Shown: positions 7,274 through 14,738 of the stretch, in pieces
How positions within the stretch are numbered: the stretch's first letter is position 1
How the letters are laid out: each line of letters begins with the position of its first letter
NCBI GenBank assembly: GCA_934272845.1
Contig: CAKQSF010000030.1
Span: 1 to 18,054 of the forward strand
Length of the DNA stretch: 18,054 bases
Reading direction: 5' to 3'
DNA from: an uncultured Prevotella sp.
GTDB lineage: Bacteria > Bacteroidota > Bacteroidia > Bacteroidales > Bacteroidaceae
Made by a program: the position numbers and the translations under genes
The notes under the pieces: generated by a model
Seen by the model: the letters and a program-made list of their open reading frames with translations, nothing else
Told to the model about the DNA's origin: nothing
The model's database searches: none

Positions 7274-8281
7274 ATGTATGAAGGTCTCGCCTCATATTTC
7301 CTACCCGAAGGAGTTCTTGAATATTTCGAGGTGACTCCGCAAAACGTAGGCAAGGAACAAGGCATAGACGAGACCTCCATCCAAGGAGGACTGTATACAA
7401 TCGTTCACAACAAGGATGCCCATGGCCGCAAGGGGGCGATCATTGCAGTAGTCAAGGGGACCAATCCCGCTGACGTACTGAAGGTTCTCATGCAACTACC
7501 TGCAGACAAGCGTGAGATGGTCGAGAATGTCACGATGGATCTCTCAGATTGCATGCGTGCCATAGCCAGAGAGGCATTCCCTAAAGCCACAGTAATACGT
7601 GACTGCTTCCATGTCGTAAAACGTGGCGGAGAGGGTTGCGAAGAGATACGCCTGCGCCTGAAACGAGAAGCGGTAAAGGACATGAACAGACAGAAGGCCG
7701 AGTTTCGCAAACACCTCGAAAATTTGGCGGCGCAGAGAAAGGCATACCGCGAGCGAATGAGGAAAAAGCATGGGAAGAACTGGAAAAAGAGCAAGCGCGG
7801 AAGAAAGCCTAAGAGGCTGAATACTCGCTTTGAGCCCCCAAGGCTTGAAAATGGCGAAACCCTCGTAGAGGCACTGACACGATGTAGCAAGCAACTGTCC
7901 ATGAGCCGAGAGAAATGGAGCGCAACGCAGGAAAAGCGTGCGAAGATACTGTTCGCGCGCTACCCAAAACTTGAAGAAGCATACAATCTGGTCAACTCCC
8001 TCAGAGCCATATTCAAAAACAAGAATCTCACAAAGGAGACTGCCAAACAGAAGTTCAAGGAATGGTATGAGAAAGTGGCTGCATGCACTCTGCGTGAAGT
8101 CAAGTCCGTACGCGATACAATCAGATTCTATGAGGATGAAATCCTGAACTACTTCGAAGGAGGTAAGACAAACGCCTCAGTTGAATCGCTGAACTCAAAG
8201 ATCAAATGCTTTCGTGCACAGGTAAAAGGAGTCGTAGACATACCATTCTTCATGTATCGTTTGGCAACAGTTTTGGGTTAG
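7274..8281 (+). CDS. ISL3-family transposase, OrfA-OrfB fusion by internal deletion
   Basis: The first ~20 residues (MYEGLASYFLPEGVLEYFEV) look like the start of OrfA of ISAon1-type elements. From TPQNVGKEQGIDETS onward the sequence matches what I know of OrfB, the DDE transposase. The bulk of OrfA and the beginning of OrfB appear to be missing, with the frame kept; the join lies near 7330-7340. The catalytic triad remains: Asp32 (GIDET), Asp89 (TMDLSD), Glu304 (ASVESLN), and the DCFHVVK motif follows the second Asp. A very basic stretch (RKKHGKNWKKSKRGRKPKR) lies mid-protein. At 335 aa it lacks the N-terminal DNA-binding region, so it may bind ends poorly or act as a regulator. The 3' end lies in the right inverted repeat. 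Confidence 0.8.
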   Translation: MYEGLASYFLPEGVLEYFEVTPQNVGKEQGIDETSIQGGLYTIVHNKDAHGRKGAIIAVVKGTNPADVLKVLMQLPADKREMVENVTMDLSDCMRAIAREAFPKATVIRDCFHVVKRGGEGCEEIRLRLKREAVKDMNRQKAEFRKHLENLAAQRKAYRERMRKKHGKNWKKSKRGRKPKRLNTRFEPPRLENGETLVEALTRCSKQLSMSREKWSATQEKRAKILFARYPKLEEAYNLVNSLRAIFKNKNLTKETAKQKFKEWYEKVAACTLREVKSVRDTIRFYEDEILNYFEGGKTNASVESLNSKIKCFRAQVKGVVDIPFFMYRLATVLG

Positions 8282-8320
8282 CATCCGCATAGCTTCCCCA
8301 CAGGGTTTGTCGGCTGCGCC

Positions 8321-8345
8321 TGAGTTCTGCCATGGTGAGAAAAGG
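8321..8345 (+). repeat. Short dispersed repeat TGAGTTCTGCCATGG...
   Basis: Positions 8321-8345 match 11741-11765 with two changes (TGAGTTCTGCCATGG, two varied bases, then AGAAAAGG). The core CCATGG[C/T][A/G]AGAAAA is also at 12091-12104. This copy abuts the right end of the insertion sequence, so the element may have inserted next to, or into, the repeat. Confidence 0.6.
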
Positions 8346-8396
8346 CGCATGAAAACAAATTTATAGAACCACCATAGAAACAAAATAAAACTTCAT

Positions 8397-8813
8397 ATGA
8401 CGAATAACTATGACCTCTCACGTTTCCTCACTGCGCAAAACCGCATAGCGTACGGGGGACAAACAGAATATGAATGTGCCTATGCCGAGATGGAGGAGGG
8501 CTGCAAGCGCAGCCACTGGATATGGTACATCTTTCCGCAACAGAAGGGACTGGGGCGCAGTTACAACTCGGAATACTACGGACTGAACGGCACAGAGGAG
8601 GCGCGCGCGTATCTGGAGCACCCCGTGCTGGGACAGCGATTGCGAGACATCTCACGCCTGTTGCTAAAGCATAAGGACACACTCAGCATACGCCAGATAA
8701 TGGGTAGCGGCATTGACGTGAAGAAGTTGCATACATCGATGAGGCTCTTCGGCTCTGTGTTGCTAGGAGACGTGTTCCATGAAGTGCTGGAGGCATTCTT
8801 CAGGGAAAGATGA
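8397..8813 (+). CDS. DUF1810 family protein
   Basis: The 138-aa protein shows the family's diagnostic features in order: LSRFLTAQ near residue 10, YECAYAEMEEG near 25, the signature SHWIWYIFPQQKGLGRS (39-55), EYYGLNGTEEARAYLEHPVLGQRL (59-82), and a C-terminal half with MGSGIDVKKLHTSMRLFG. The length is typical. The family has no established biochemical function. There is no signal peptide, so it is cytoplasmic. No good -7 element was found upstream; transcription may come from inside or across the insertion sequence that ends 76 bases before it. It converges with the next gene, only 6 bases separating the two stop codons. Confidence 0.87.
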   Translation: MTNNYDLSRFLTAQNRIAYGGQTEYECAYAEMEEGCKRSHWIWYIFPQQKGLGRSYNSEYYGLNGTEEARAYLEHPVLGQRLRDISRLLLKHKDTLSIRQIMGSGIDVKKLHTSMRLFGSVLLGDVFHEVLEAFFRER

Positions 8814-8819
8814 TGATTA

Positions 8820-10397
8820 TCATGTGCCGGGAACCGCGGTGACTACCTTCCACTCTCCGATGGTTCTTAACTCGCTGTCATAGTTTACGCCCACCTTCAC
8901 TAGTTTCTTGCCGTCGGCAGAGTAGGGAACGAGGTAACCCTTCTCGTCTATCTGCTTCAGGGCATCGTCAGCCGAGCCATCGTATTTCAGTTCGAAGACG
9001 TATACTGTGTCGGGGAAATACAATACGGCGTCAGCCCTGCCTGCGGCACTGTCTTCCTCTACGCGTATCAATGCGCCCATGAGGTTAAAGATAAGGTAGA
9101 AGACCGTTTGGAAGTCGCGCTCGTTCTTGTTCGACAGACGGTTGGAGATATGTGACAGATACGCCTTCATGATAGTCAGTGCCCCCTCTATGTCCTCATC
9201 GTACAGGCTCTGCACAAAGCGGTTTACCATGCCGTTGTTGTCAACCGACACGGGCGAGAGATAGTTAGGCGCAAGGCTCTTTAACATTCCTATCTTAACC
9301 TCTTGGTTAGGATAGCCTAACTTATAACTCTTCGTCAGTGGAGTATATTTCTTTATAGTAAGGTATCCGCTCTGGTATAGCAGTGGCAAGGCTGATACCA
9401 TCTGTTCGGGTGACACGTCGAAGTCGTCCACGCTGACCATGTTGCTCTCTATGTCCGTCACGTTCACGTGGTACTTTTGTAGAGCCTTAATAAGGTATGA
9501 GGGTGTGCCGGAACCGAACCAATAGGCGGAGATATCCTGTCCGTTCAACGCTCTTATCAAACTGAACGGGTTATATATATCCTCGGAGTTCTTGCTGAAG
9601 TGATATCCGTCGTAATACAGTCGCAGTTCCTCCATGCACTCTTCGTATGTCATGCCGAGAGAGCGCCCGAGTGCCTCTACGTCAGATTGCATCGCCGTCT
9701 CGAGTTCCGTCTTGCTGATGCCGCAGATGGCGGAGTACTGGTCAAGCATGCTGATGTTGTCAAGGTTGTTCAGTTCGCTGAATATGCTAAGTTGCGAGAA
9801 TTTTGTGATACCAGTGATGAACGTGAATTCCAGGTATGGGTCGAGTTTCTTCAGCGGACTGTAGAAGTTCTGCATTGTTTGGCGCAACTCCTTCAAATTC
9901 TCCTTCTCATGTATCACGTCAAGCAGCGGAGCGTCATACTCATCGATTATCACCACCACTTTCTTGCCCGTCAGTTTGTTTGCCCGTTTTACTATGCCGT
10001 CCAATCGTTCGTTAGCGTCTACCTCCTCCTCGTTTCTGCCGTACAGTTCCTCGTAAGGACGCAGTTGCAGGCTGAGGTAACGCTTCAGTTGTTCCTTGTC
10101 CATGTATTTCGCACCACTCATGTCAAAGTGCAGCACGGGGTGCTTCACCCATTCCTTCTCATAGTCGGCAATGGCAAGCCCGTCAAACAGTTCCTTCCTG
10201 CCCTCGAAATACGCCTGTAGCGTAGAGACGAAGAGCGACTTGCCGAATCGCCTTGGGCGACTCAGAAAGACGTAATTCATCTTCTTCTTGCGGAAGTCAA
10301 CAATGTATTTCGTTTTATCAATATAGAGATAATTTCCCTCACGAATTTTCTCAAAGGTCTGTATCCCTACAGGATAAAAGTTAACGATTTCTGTCAT
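8820..10397 (-). CDS. AAA-ATPase_like / PD-(D/E)XK (PDDEXK_9) protein
   Basis: The 525-aa protein has two domains. The N-terminal AAA-ATPase_like domain opens with the family's [23 protein letters not shown]. It has a Walker A ([11 protein letters not shown], 46-56), a Walker B ([14 protein letters not shown], 147-160) and the sensor-like [19 protein letters not shown] (194-212). The C-terminal PDDEXK_9 nuclease domain shows [20 protein letters not shown] (453-472), with Asp456 and Glu469-x-Lys471 as catalytic residues. Such genes are highly multiplied in Bacteroidetes genomes and their role is unknown; mobile-element or conflict functions have been suggested. All key residues are present and the length is normal. 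It is divergent from the AraC-type regulator and has a complete promoter. Confidence 0.9.
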   Translation of the reverse strand: MTEIVNFYPVGIQTFEKIREGNYLYIDKTKYIVDFRKKKMNYVFLSRPRRFGKSLFVSTLQAYFEGRKELFDGLAIADYEKEWVKHPVLHFDMSGAKYMDKEQLKRYLSLQLRPYEELYGRNEEEVDANERLDGIVKRANKLTGKKVVVIIDEYDAPLLDVIHEKENLKELRQTMQNFYSPLKKLDPYLEFTFITGITKFSQLSIFSELNNLDNISMLDQYSAICGISKTELETAMQSDVEALGRSLGMTYEECMEELRLYYDGYHFSKNSEDIYNPFSLIRALNGQDISAYWFGSGTPSYLIKALQKYHVNVTDIESNMVSVDDFDVSPEQMVSALPLLYQSGYLTIKKYTPLTKSYKLGYPNQEVKIGMLKSLAPNYLSPVSVDNNGMVNRFVQSLYDEDIEGALTIMKAYLSHISNRLSNKNERDFQTVFYLIFNLMGALIRVEEDSAAGRADAVLYFPDTVYVFELKYDGSADDALKQIDEKGYLVPYSADGKKLVKVGVNYDSELRTIGEWKVVTAVPGT

Positions 10398-10425
10398 AAT
10401 CCTATATGCTGTTATTTCTTATGCT

Positions 10426-10458
10426 GCGAAGTTACGAAGAAATGTCGTAATGTACAAA
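10426..10458 (-). promoter_or_regulatory. Complete -33/-7 promoter for the AAA-ATPase/PDDEXK gene
   Basis: On the minus strand, TTTG (10455-10458) is followed after 20 bases by TAACTTCGC (10426-10434), matching TTTG-N20-TAnnTTTG with one change. It lies 29 bases upstream of the ATG at 10397. Confidence 0.7.
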
Positions 10459-10508
10459 TTTTTGCATGAAAAAGAAAGGAGTGTGCTCATAATTTGAAAG
10501 TTTTTGTT

Positions 10509-10517
10509 TAACTTTGC
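10509..10517 (+). promoter_or_regulatory. -7 promoter element for the AraC-type regulator
   Basis: TAACTTTGC is an exact -7 match ending 26 bases before the ATG at 10544. A -33 element at the right distance is not obvious, so the promoter may need an activator. Confidence 0.65.
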
Positions 10518-10543
10518 AAAAGTAATAATTTTCTTCCCCCTCC

Positions 10544-11644
10544 ATGTCAGAATCACTCCTATACTCCCTCTGCTGCTATACCTTTATCGTTGCCAGCGTG
10601 GTGTGTGCCGTAATACGGTGGTGCCACGTATGCCGACCCTATAGCGAGCAACGGGAATATTATTATCCTGCACGCCGACAGATGACCTTCTTCCTCGCTG
10701 CCGTTGTGATACAGGTGCCATACGTGTTGCGCCCTATGGATGCCGATACATGGTTCTTCGCACGCACCTTCGGCATACTGTATTATCCGCTCTTCGTTGC
10801 CATGATCTTCAACCGCTACTTCTATAGGCGTGGCATAGCGAACGACTGGACTATGCGCACGTATTTCCTCATGGTCATGACGATACTCATAGGTATGATG
10901 CTCACCGCACTCTTCTTTAACACGCATGACGTCTTCATCCTTGTTCAACCGTGGATTAACATCCTCGCAGGCACCGTCAGTCTGCTCCTCTCCATGCGTT
11001 ACGTCAGGGTGTCGTGCCGCCTCGTAAGGAGCATAGACACATATCATGAGCAAAACTTCTCTAACGTCAGCGACTTCCCCTACGTCTTTGCGCGTCGCAT
11101 TGTGCTCATGCCCTTTCTGTGGATTATCATGCAGTGGATAGTGTTTATCAGCAACAACCGCGACGTAAAGGCGGTGAGCGATGTCTTCTTCGCCGTGTGT
11201 ACCGTAGCCTTTCTCTGCGTCATACTCCACCCGCAGCGACAGCAACCAGAGGAAGACACTGAGGGTACGTACCAGCCATTGAGTATTACGGAGGAGGACG
11301 ATGAGGCTGTGATGGAGTCTGCCTCATGGACTGACGATGTAAGGCGCGAGGTGCTCACAATAATAGAACGTCGCTACCGTGAGCCTAACCTCAAGCGCGC
11401 TGAGGTCATTGCCGACGTCTCATACCGCAAGAAGAAGCAAGCCGGAGCCTTCATCACCTCCGTAGGCTTCTATCGGCTGGTAAACATGTTTCGGCTCTAC
11501 CACCTTGAGGAATACATGCGCCAACACCCCGATATGAGCAGTGAGGGGGCGGCTATGGAGTGTGGCTTCAAGGATCGCTTCGCACTGAGCAACGCACGAA
11601 AACGCATAACGGAAATAGACCCTATGGTAATTCATAATTCATAA
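10544..11644 (+). CDS. Membrane-anchored AraC-type helix-turn-helix regulator
   Basis: The N-terminal two-thirds contains about seven hydrophobic segments (roughly 7-27, 45-62, 73-93, 104-125, 130-150, 182-202 and 210-228). An acidic linker (PEEDTEGTYQ...EEDDEAVMES) follows. The C-terminal DNA-binding region (about 268-356) has the AraC pattern: a first helix-turn-helix around LKRAEVIADVSYRKKKQAGAF, then GFYRLVNMFRLYHLEEYMRQHP and the second helix-turn-helix AAMECGFKDRFALSNARKR. This layout is common in Bacteroidetes and suggests a membrane sensor controlling nearby or distant genes; ligand and targets are unknown. The last codons (VIHNS) come from a heptamer repeat that supplies the stop, so the native C-terminus may have been replaced. 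Confidence 0.85.
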   Translation: MSESLLYSLCCYTFIVASVVCAVIRWCHVCRPYSEQREYYYPARRQMTFFLAAVVIQVPYVLRPMDADTWFFARTFGILYYPLFVAMIFNRYFYRRGIANDWTMRTYFLMVMTILIGMMLTALFFNTHDVFILVQPWINILAGTVSLLLSMRYVRVSCRLVRSIDTYHEQNFSNVSDFPYVFARRIVLMPFLWIIMQWIVFISNNRDVKAVSDVFFAVCTVAFLCVILHPQRQQPEEDTEGTYQPLSITEEDDEAVMESASWTDDVRREVLTIIERRYREPNLKRAEVIADVSYRKKKQAGAFITSVGFYRLVNMFRLYHLEEYMRQHPDMSSEGAAMECGFKDRFALSNARKRITEIDPMVIHNS

Positions 11645-11689
11645 TTCATAATTCATAATTCATAATTGGGCTATCGCCTTGAAAGTATT
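11630..11689 (+). repeat. ATTCATA heptamer array plus conserved tail
   Basis: Five perfect ATTCATA units (11630-11664) are followed by ATT and then GGGCTATCGCCTTGAAAG and TATT. The same arrangement recurs at 13017-13069. The array starts inside the regulator's coding frame and encodes its last residues and stop codon. Confidence 0.85.
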
Positions 11690-11700
11690 GAATGAAATCC

Positions 11701-11795
11701 AACGTTTTCGTTAAGCCAGATGAGCAGAACCAAACTTGTTTGAGTTCTGCCATGGCAAGAAAAGGAGCGCAATAGCGAACGTTTTCGTTAAGCCA
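11701..11795. repeat. Direct repeat AACGTTTTCGTTAAGCCA (x2) with a hairpin between
   Basis: The 18-base sequence is at 11701-11718 and 11778-11795. Each copy contains a small hairpin, AACG-TTTT-CGTT. Between them GCAGAAC (11724-11730) pairs with GTTCTGC (11744-11750), with an inner AAAC/GTTT pair, followed by the TGAGTTCTGCCATGG dispersed repeat (11741-11765). Confidence 0.7.
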
Positions 11796-11808
11796 AACTA
11801 TGTATACC

Positions 11809-11936
11809 TATCAGCCTGGAAGGCTATACTGTTAGTAACCGCGGGCGTAGCCCACGGATACAATGTAGTATCCCTATTAGCCTGGAAGGCTATACTGTTA
11901 GTAACCGCGGGCGCAGCCCACGGATACAATGTAGTA
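11809..11936. repeat. 66-bp palindromic tandem repeat (two copies)
   Basis: Unit 1 (11809-11874) and unit 2 (11875-11936) differ at only two positions over about 60 bases. Each unit carries two palindromes: AGCC-TGGAA-GGCT, and the hairpin CCGCGGGC...GCCCACGG within GTAACCGCGGGCGTAGCCCA. A partial inverted third copy lies at 11998-12026. Confidence 0.85.
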
Positions 11937-11945
11937 GACAGGTAT

Positions 11946-12026
11946 CTGCCTGGAGGGCAGTACGCTGCAGACTGTGTACTGCCCTCCAGGCAGCAAACAT
12001 CCGCAGGCTACGCCCACGGTTACTAA
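11946..12026. repeat. 18-bp perfect stem-loop plus inverted partial repeat unit
   Basis: CTGCCTGGAGGGCAGTAC (11946-11963) pairs perfectly with 11976-11993 across a 12-base loop. Within it TGCC-TGGAG-GGCA has the same form as AGCC-TGGAA-GGCT in the preceding tandem units. 11998-12026 is an inverted copy of the GTAACCGCGGGCGTAGCC part of those units. Confidence 0.8.
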
Positions 12027-12035
12027 AAGTATTGG

Positions 12036-12078
12036 CTTCTTGCTAAGGCAAGCGGCAAAGCCGAGTTCAGCCAAAGAA
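12036..12078 (+). repeat. 43-bp dispersed repeat, left copy of a perfect inverted pair
   Basis: These 43 bases (beginning CTTCTTGCTAAGGCAAGCGG) are the exact reverse complement of 18012-18054, where the window ends, so the match may be longer. The sequence contains two small hairpins, CTTGC-TAAG-GCAAG and CGGC-AAA-GCCG. Confidence 0.9.
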
Positions 12079-12128
12079 AGTCTAACCTTGCCATGGCAAG
12101 AAAAGTACATGAATATAAACTTAAAATA

Positions 12129-13031
12129 ATGATAAAAGGACGATTCGCACCATCACCCACGGGGCGCATGCACCTCGGCAACGTCTTCAGCGCCCTGCTC
12201 TCATGGCTCTCCGCAAAGGCGAGGGGCGGGCAGTGGCTGCTGCGCATAGAGGACATAGACCCGCAACGCTCCCGTCAAGAATATGCCGACCTCCTCATGG
12301 ACGACCTCCTGTGGCTAGGACTGCCGTGGGACGAGGGACCGTACTATCAAAGCCAGCGTGGCGACATCTATGAGCACTACTTACGCAGGCTAACGCTTCA
12401 GGGCATGACATACCCTTGTTACTGCACACGTGCCGACATCCTTGCCACTCAGGCGCCACACGAGAGCGACGGACGCGTGGTATATAAGGGCACATGCCGC
12501 AATCTCCCCCCAGGCTCGCGCCATGGAGCGGCTGCTGTGCGCATGAAAGTGCCAGAAGAGGGTAGGGGCATCATAACATTCACCGATGGGCATTACGGCA
12601 CGCAGACCGTAGACCTCACCACGCAGTGTGGCGACTTCATCGTTAGGCGAAAGGACGGGGCATGGGCATACCAACTCGCCGTGGTCGTTGACGATGCACT
12701 CATGGGCGTTACCGAGGTGGTGCGCGGACGTGACCTCCTCCTCTCCTCACCACAACAGATATACCTCGCCCGTCAGTTAGGCTTCCAACCCCCATGTTTC
12801 ACCCACCTGCCGTTATTATGCAACGAAGCCGGTCAGCGACTGTCCAAGCGCGACCGAAGCCTGGACCTCGGCACATTGCGCCAGCGTTATGCACCTGAAG
12901 AGGTAATAGGCATCCTTGCCCGTGCCGCGAACCTGCAACCCACTGCCGCACCCGTAACGCCTGCTGACCTCCTTCCGCAGTTCTCGTGGGACAGGATAAG
13001 CCGAGAAAACGTAATAATTCATAATTCATAA
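12129..13031 (+). CDS. gluQ: Glutamyl-Q tRNA(Asp) synthetase
   Basis: GluQ activates glutamate with ATP and attaches it to the queuosine at position 34 of tRNA(Asp); it is a paralogue of the glutamyl-tRNA synthetase catalytic domain. From the ATG at 12129 the protein is 300 aa, the usual length, without an anticodon-binding domain. It opens MIKGRFAPSPTGRMHLGN with the HIGH-type motif (MHLGN), then RIEDIDPQRS. Zinc ligands are likely Cys97, Cys99 and Cys123 (YPCYCT and GTCRN), and the KMSKS-type motif is RLSKRD (237-242). An in-frame ATG at 12093 lies inside a CTTGCCATGGCAAG palindrome belonging to a dispersed repeat and is rejected as the start. The last residues (VIIHNS) and the stop come from a heptamer repeat. 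The promoter is unclear; TAACCTTG at 12084-12091 is a weak candidate. Confidence 0.92.
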   Translation: MIKGRFAPSPTGRMHLGNVFSALLSWLSAKARGGQWLLRIEDIDPQRSRQEYADLLMDDLLWLGLPWDEGPYYQSQRGDIYEHYLRRLTLQGMTYPCYCTRADILATQAPHESDGRVVYKGTCRNLPPGSRHGAAAVRMKVPEEGRGIITFTDGHYGTQTVDLTTQCGDFIVRRKDGAWAYQLAVVVDDALMGVTEVVRGRDLLLSSPQQIYLARQLGFQPPCFTHLPLLCNEAGQRLSKRDRSLDLGTLRQRYAPEEVIGILARAANLQPTAAPVTPADLLPQFSWDRISRENVIIHNS

Positions 13032-13069
13032 TTAATAATTCATAATTGGGCTATCGCCTTGAAAGTATT
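13017..13069 (+). repeat. Second heptamer array with the same conserved tail
   Basis: The units ATTCATA, ATTCATA, ATTAATA and ATTCATA (13017-13044), then ATT and GGGCTATCGCCTTGAAAG plus TATT, match the tail at 11668-11689 exactly. As at the AraC-type gene, the array starts in frame and supplies the C-terminal residues IHNS and the stop codon of gluQ. Confidence 0.85.
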
Positions 13070-13106
13070 CTCGGCTCCATATAAAACCTCGACTCCATAA
13101 TGTAAC

Positions 13107-13212
13107 ACCTCCACAGTGCGCAAGCATAATTATTAATTATGAATTATGCATTATTAATCATAAGAACCTCCACAGTGCGTAAGCATAATTATGCATTATG
13201 CATTATGAATTA
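13107..13212. repeat. 59-bp-period repeat with ATTATGCATT-type units
   Basis: ACCTCCACAGTGCG[C/T]AAGCAT followed by AATTA occurs at 13107-13132 and 13166-13191. The bases after each copy are AT-rich heptamer-like units (ATTATGCATTATGAATTA). The array lies between gluQ and the Fic promoter and contains no ORF. Confidence 0.75.
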
Positions 13213-13213
13213 A

Positions 13214-13253
13214 TTTGCTTTTGCGACAAAAAAATATTAACTTTGTCGCAAAA
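13214..13253 (+). promoter_or_regulatory. Fic-gene promoter overlapped by a perfect 12-bp inverted repeat (operator)
   Basis: TTTG (13214-13217) and TAACTTTG (13238-13245) are 20 bases apart, a complete -33/-7 promoter. TTTTGCGACAAA (13219-13230) and TTTGTCGCAAAA (13242-13253) form a perfect 12-bp inverted repeat with an 11-base spacer; one arm fills the -33/-7 spacer and the other covers the -7 element and start site. This is a classic repressor-site position. Confidence 0.7.
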
Positions 13254-13254
13254 A

Positions 13255-13285
13255 GTGCGACGATATGTCGACAATAACGTCGCAC
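13255..13285 (+). promoter_or_regulatory. Second inverted repeat in the Fic leader
   Basis: GTGCGACG (13255-13262) and CGTCGCAC (13278-13285) pair perfectly over 8 bases and share the TGCGAC core with the operator just upstream. It would fall at the start of the transcript and spans the alternative ATG at 13265. It could be a second operator or an RNA hairpin. Confidence 0.55.
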
Positions 13286-13303
13286 AGACAACATCAACGC
13301 ATC

Positions 13304-14608
13304 ATGTTTATACACGAAAGAGACAATTGGACGTCATTCAAATGGAATGCATCTGAACTTACAGCCATACTTGAAAAGGTTAGCCGTAAGCAGGGAATGT
13401 TATACGGCAGACTCACCTCACTGGGCTTTGACAGCAAGTTGAAGACAATGGCAGAGAATTTGACGTACGACGTAGTATATTCTTCAGAGATAGAAGGCAT
13501 ACACCTTAATGTAGACGAAGTGCGCTCGTCTGTAGCCAGAAAACTTGGTATAGAAAACGTCAAGCAGACGGCACCATCACATTACGTGGATTCCGTTGTC
13601 ACCGTGATGCTTGATGCCGTGAGAAGTTATGACCAACCGCTGACAAAAGAAAAACTGTGCGCTTGGCAAGCCGCTTTCTTCCCTACAGGTTTCAGTGAAG
13701 GCTCGCAGATAGAAGTAGGGAAATACCGCACCAACGAGGAACACATCGTCTCGGGCATGTTCGGCAGAGAAAAGATACATTACGTTGCTCCTGCGCCAGA
13801 GTGTGTGGAAGAAGAAATGAAAAAGTTTCTCGATTGGTTCAACCGCGACGAAAACACAAGTTCTGTTATTCGTTCTGCCGTAGCCCACTTGTGGTTTGTA
13901 AGTATTCATCCATTTGAAGATGGCAACGGACGTTTGGCGCGCATACTTTCAGATATGCTGTTGGCACGTGCCGATGGCAGCAAGTTCCGTTTCTATAATG
14001 TTTCCTCACAGATAAACAAGGATAAGAACCATTACTATGATATTTTAGAAAAGACGCAACATGGTGACGGAGATATTACAGCGTGGATTTTATGGTATGC
14101 CAATACCCTATCAATAGCCCTTGATGAAGCCGAGAATATGGTCAGCACCATACTTAACAAAAGTATATTTTGGCAGAGAGTATCATCCGTAGCGTTAAAT
14201 CAGCGACAGACGGACATCCTCAACCTTTTCCTTGATGGTTACGAGGCTAAGATAACGTCAAAGACATGGGCATCGCTCGGAAAATGTTCAAAGGACACTG
14301 CCCTTCGCGACATACAAGACCTTGTGGCGAAGGACATATTGCGTGAGGACGTACCGGGAGCCAAGCGCCCGAGTTACTCCATCATATACGACCCGGAGAA
14401 CATAGTCGAGTTCTTCTATGACGTCAAGGTAGAAGTTGACAATGGCGTCAGTTACTTGACCGCTATGTATAAAGGCGTAACGCCAGTACGTGAGAAATTG
14501 TTGCCCTTGGATGCTGAGCGTTTCAAGAAAGGCGAATTGCCTATAGAGCATTTGCTCGCAAAGTATTGCTCATATATCAGATGGGTAAACGGAACGAGTC
14601 AATCATAG
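13304..14608 (+). CDS. Fic family protein with DUF4172-type N-terminus and C-terminal winged helix
   Basis: Fic enzymes usually transfer AMP from ATP to a hydroxyl side chain of a target protein. The start at 13304 gives MFIHERDNWTSFKWN, the expected DUF4172-type opening; an in-frame ATG at 13265 would add 13 residues and lies in a hairpin. The inhibitory helix motif SSEIEG is at about 60-65, marking an N-terminally self-inhibited class II Fic. The active-site loop HPFEDGNGRLAR (202-213) is complete, including His202 and the inhibitor-contacting Arg. A winged-helix region follows at about 300-352 (LNQRQTDILNLF...TALRDIQDLVAKDILR), consistent with DNA binding. The protein is 434 aa and full length. 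The palindromic operator overlapping its promoter may be its own binding site. Confidence 0.9.
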   Translation: MFIHERDNWTSFKWNASELTAILEKVSRKQGMLYGRLTSLGFDSKLKTMAENLTYDVVYSSEIEGIHLNVDEVRSSVARKLGIENVKQTAPSHYVDSVVTVMLDAVRSYDQPLTKEKLCAWQAAFFPTGFSEGSQIEVGKYRTNEEHIVSGMFGREKIHYVAPAPECVEEEMKKFLDWFNRDENTSSVIRSAVAHLWFVSIHPFEDGNGRLARILSDMLLARADGSKFRFYNVSSQINKDKNHYYDILEKTQHGDGDITAWILWYANTLSIALDEAENMVSTILNKSIFWQRVSSVALNQRQTDILNLFLDGYEAKITSKTWASLGKCSKDTALRDIQDLVAKDILREDVPGAKRPSYSIIYDPENIVEFFYDVKVEVDNGVSYLTAMYKGVTPVREKLLPLDAERFKKGELPIEHLLAKYCSYIRWVNGTSQS

Positions 14609-14645
14609 TCTGGAGGGATCGTACTATGAGTAACATAGCCTCATT

Positions 14646-14728
14646 ACTCCGTCAGGAGTATGATACGGTAGCCAGCCATGCCAATGGCTGGTAGGGCAGT
14701 GAAGAAACATGCACGCCTTTAGGTGTGC
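14646..14728 (+). repeat. Three-hairpin repeat element, copy 1
   Basis: Three stem-loops in a row: ACTCC-GTCA-GGAGT (14646-14659), CCAGCCAT-GCCA-ATGGCTGG (14672-14691) and GCACGCC-TTTA-GGTGTGC (14711-14728). The connector TACGGTAG precedes the middle hairpin in all copies. Related copies are at 17696-17783 (same strand) and 17798-17881 (inverted). This copy begins 37 bases after the Fic stop codon. Confidence 0.85.
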
Positions 14729-14738
14729 AATAAACGAA

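Larger units (their letters stand above)
7150..8320 (+). mobile_element. ISL3-family (ISAon1-like) insertion sequence, internally deleted
   Basis: The ends are inverted copies of about 70 bases beginning GGCGCAGCCGACAAACCCTG (left 7150-7220, right about 8251-8320), with only two or three substitutions and one small gap. The single ORF carries an ISL3-type DDE transposase domain. The right inverted end overlaps the last codons of the transposase. Flanking octamers (AAATAAAC and TGAGTTCT) do not match, so no target-site duplication is visible. That suggests an old insertion, a rearranged flank, or different true ends. Confidence 0.85.

Noticed and set aside
9600..10220. Plus-strand open frame of 206 codons opposite the AAA-ATPase gene
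   Set aside because: It is a mirror frame of a clearly coding ATPase domain and has no family resemblance.
11809..12026. Possible CRISPR array
   Set aside because: There are only two direct 66-bp units, adjacent with no unique spacers, and each unit is itself palindromic; no cas genes are present.
11736..12110. Open frames on both strands in the repeat region after the AraC-type gene
   Set aside because: They are made of translated palindromic repeats (the same peptide recurs with each repeat unit), a known source of spurious gene calls.
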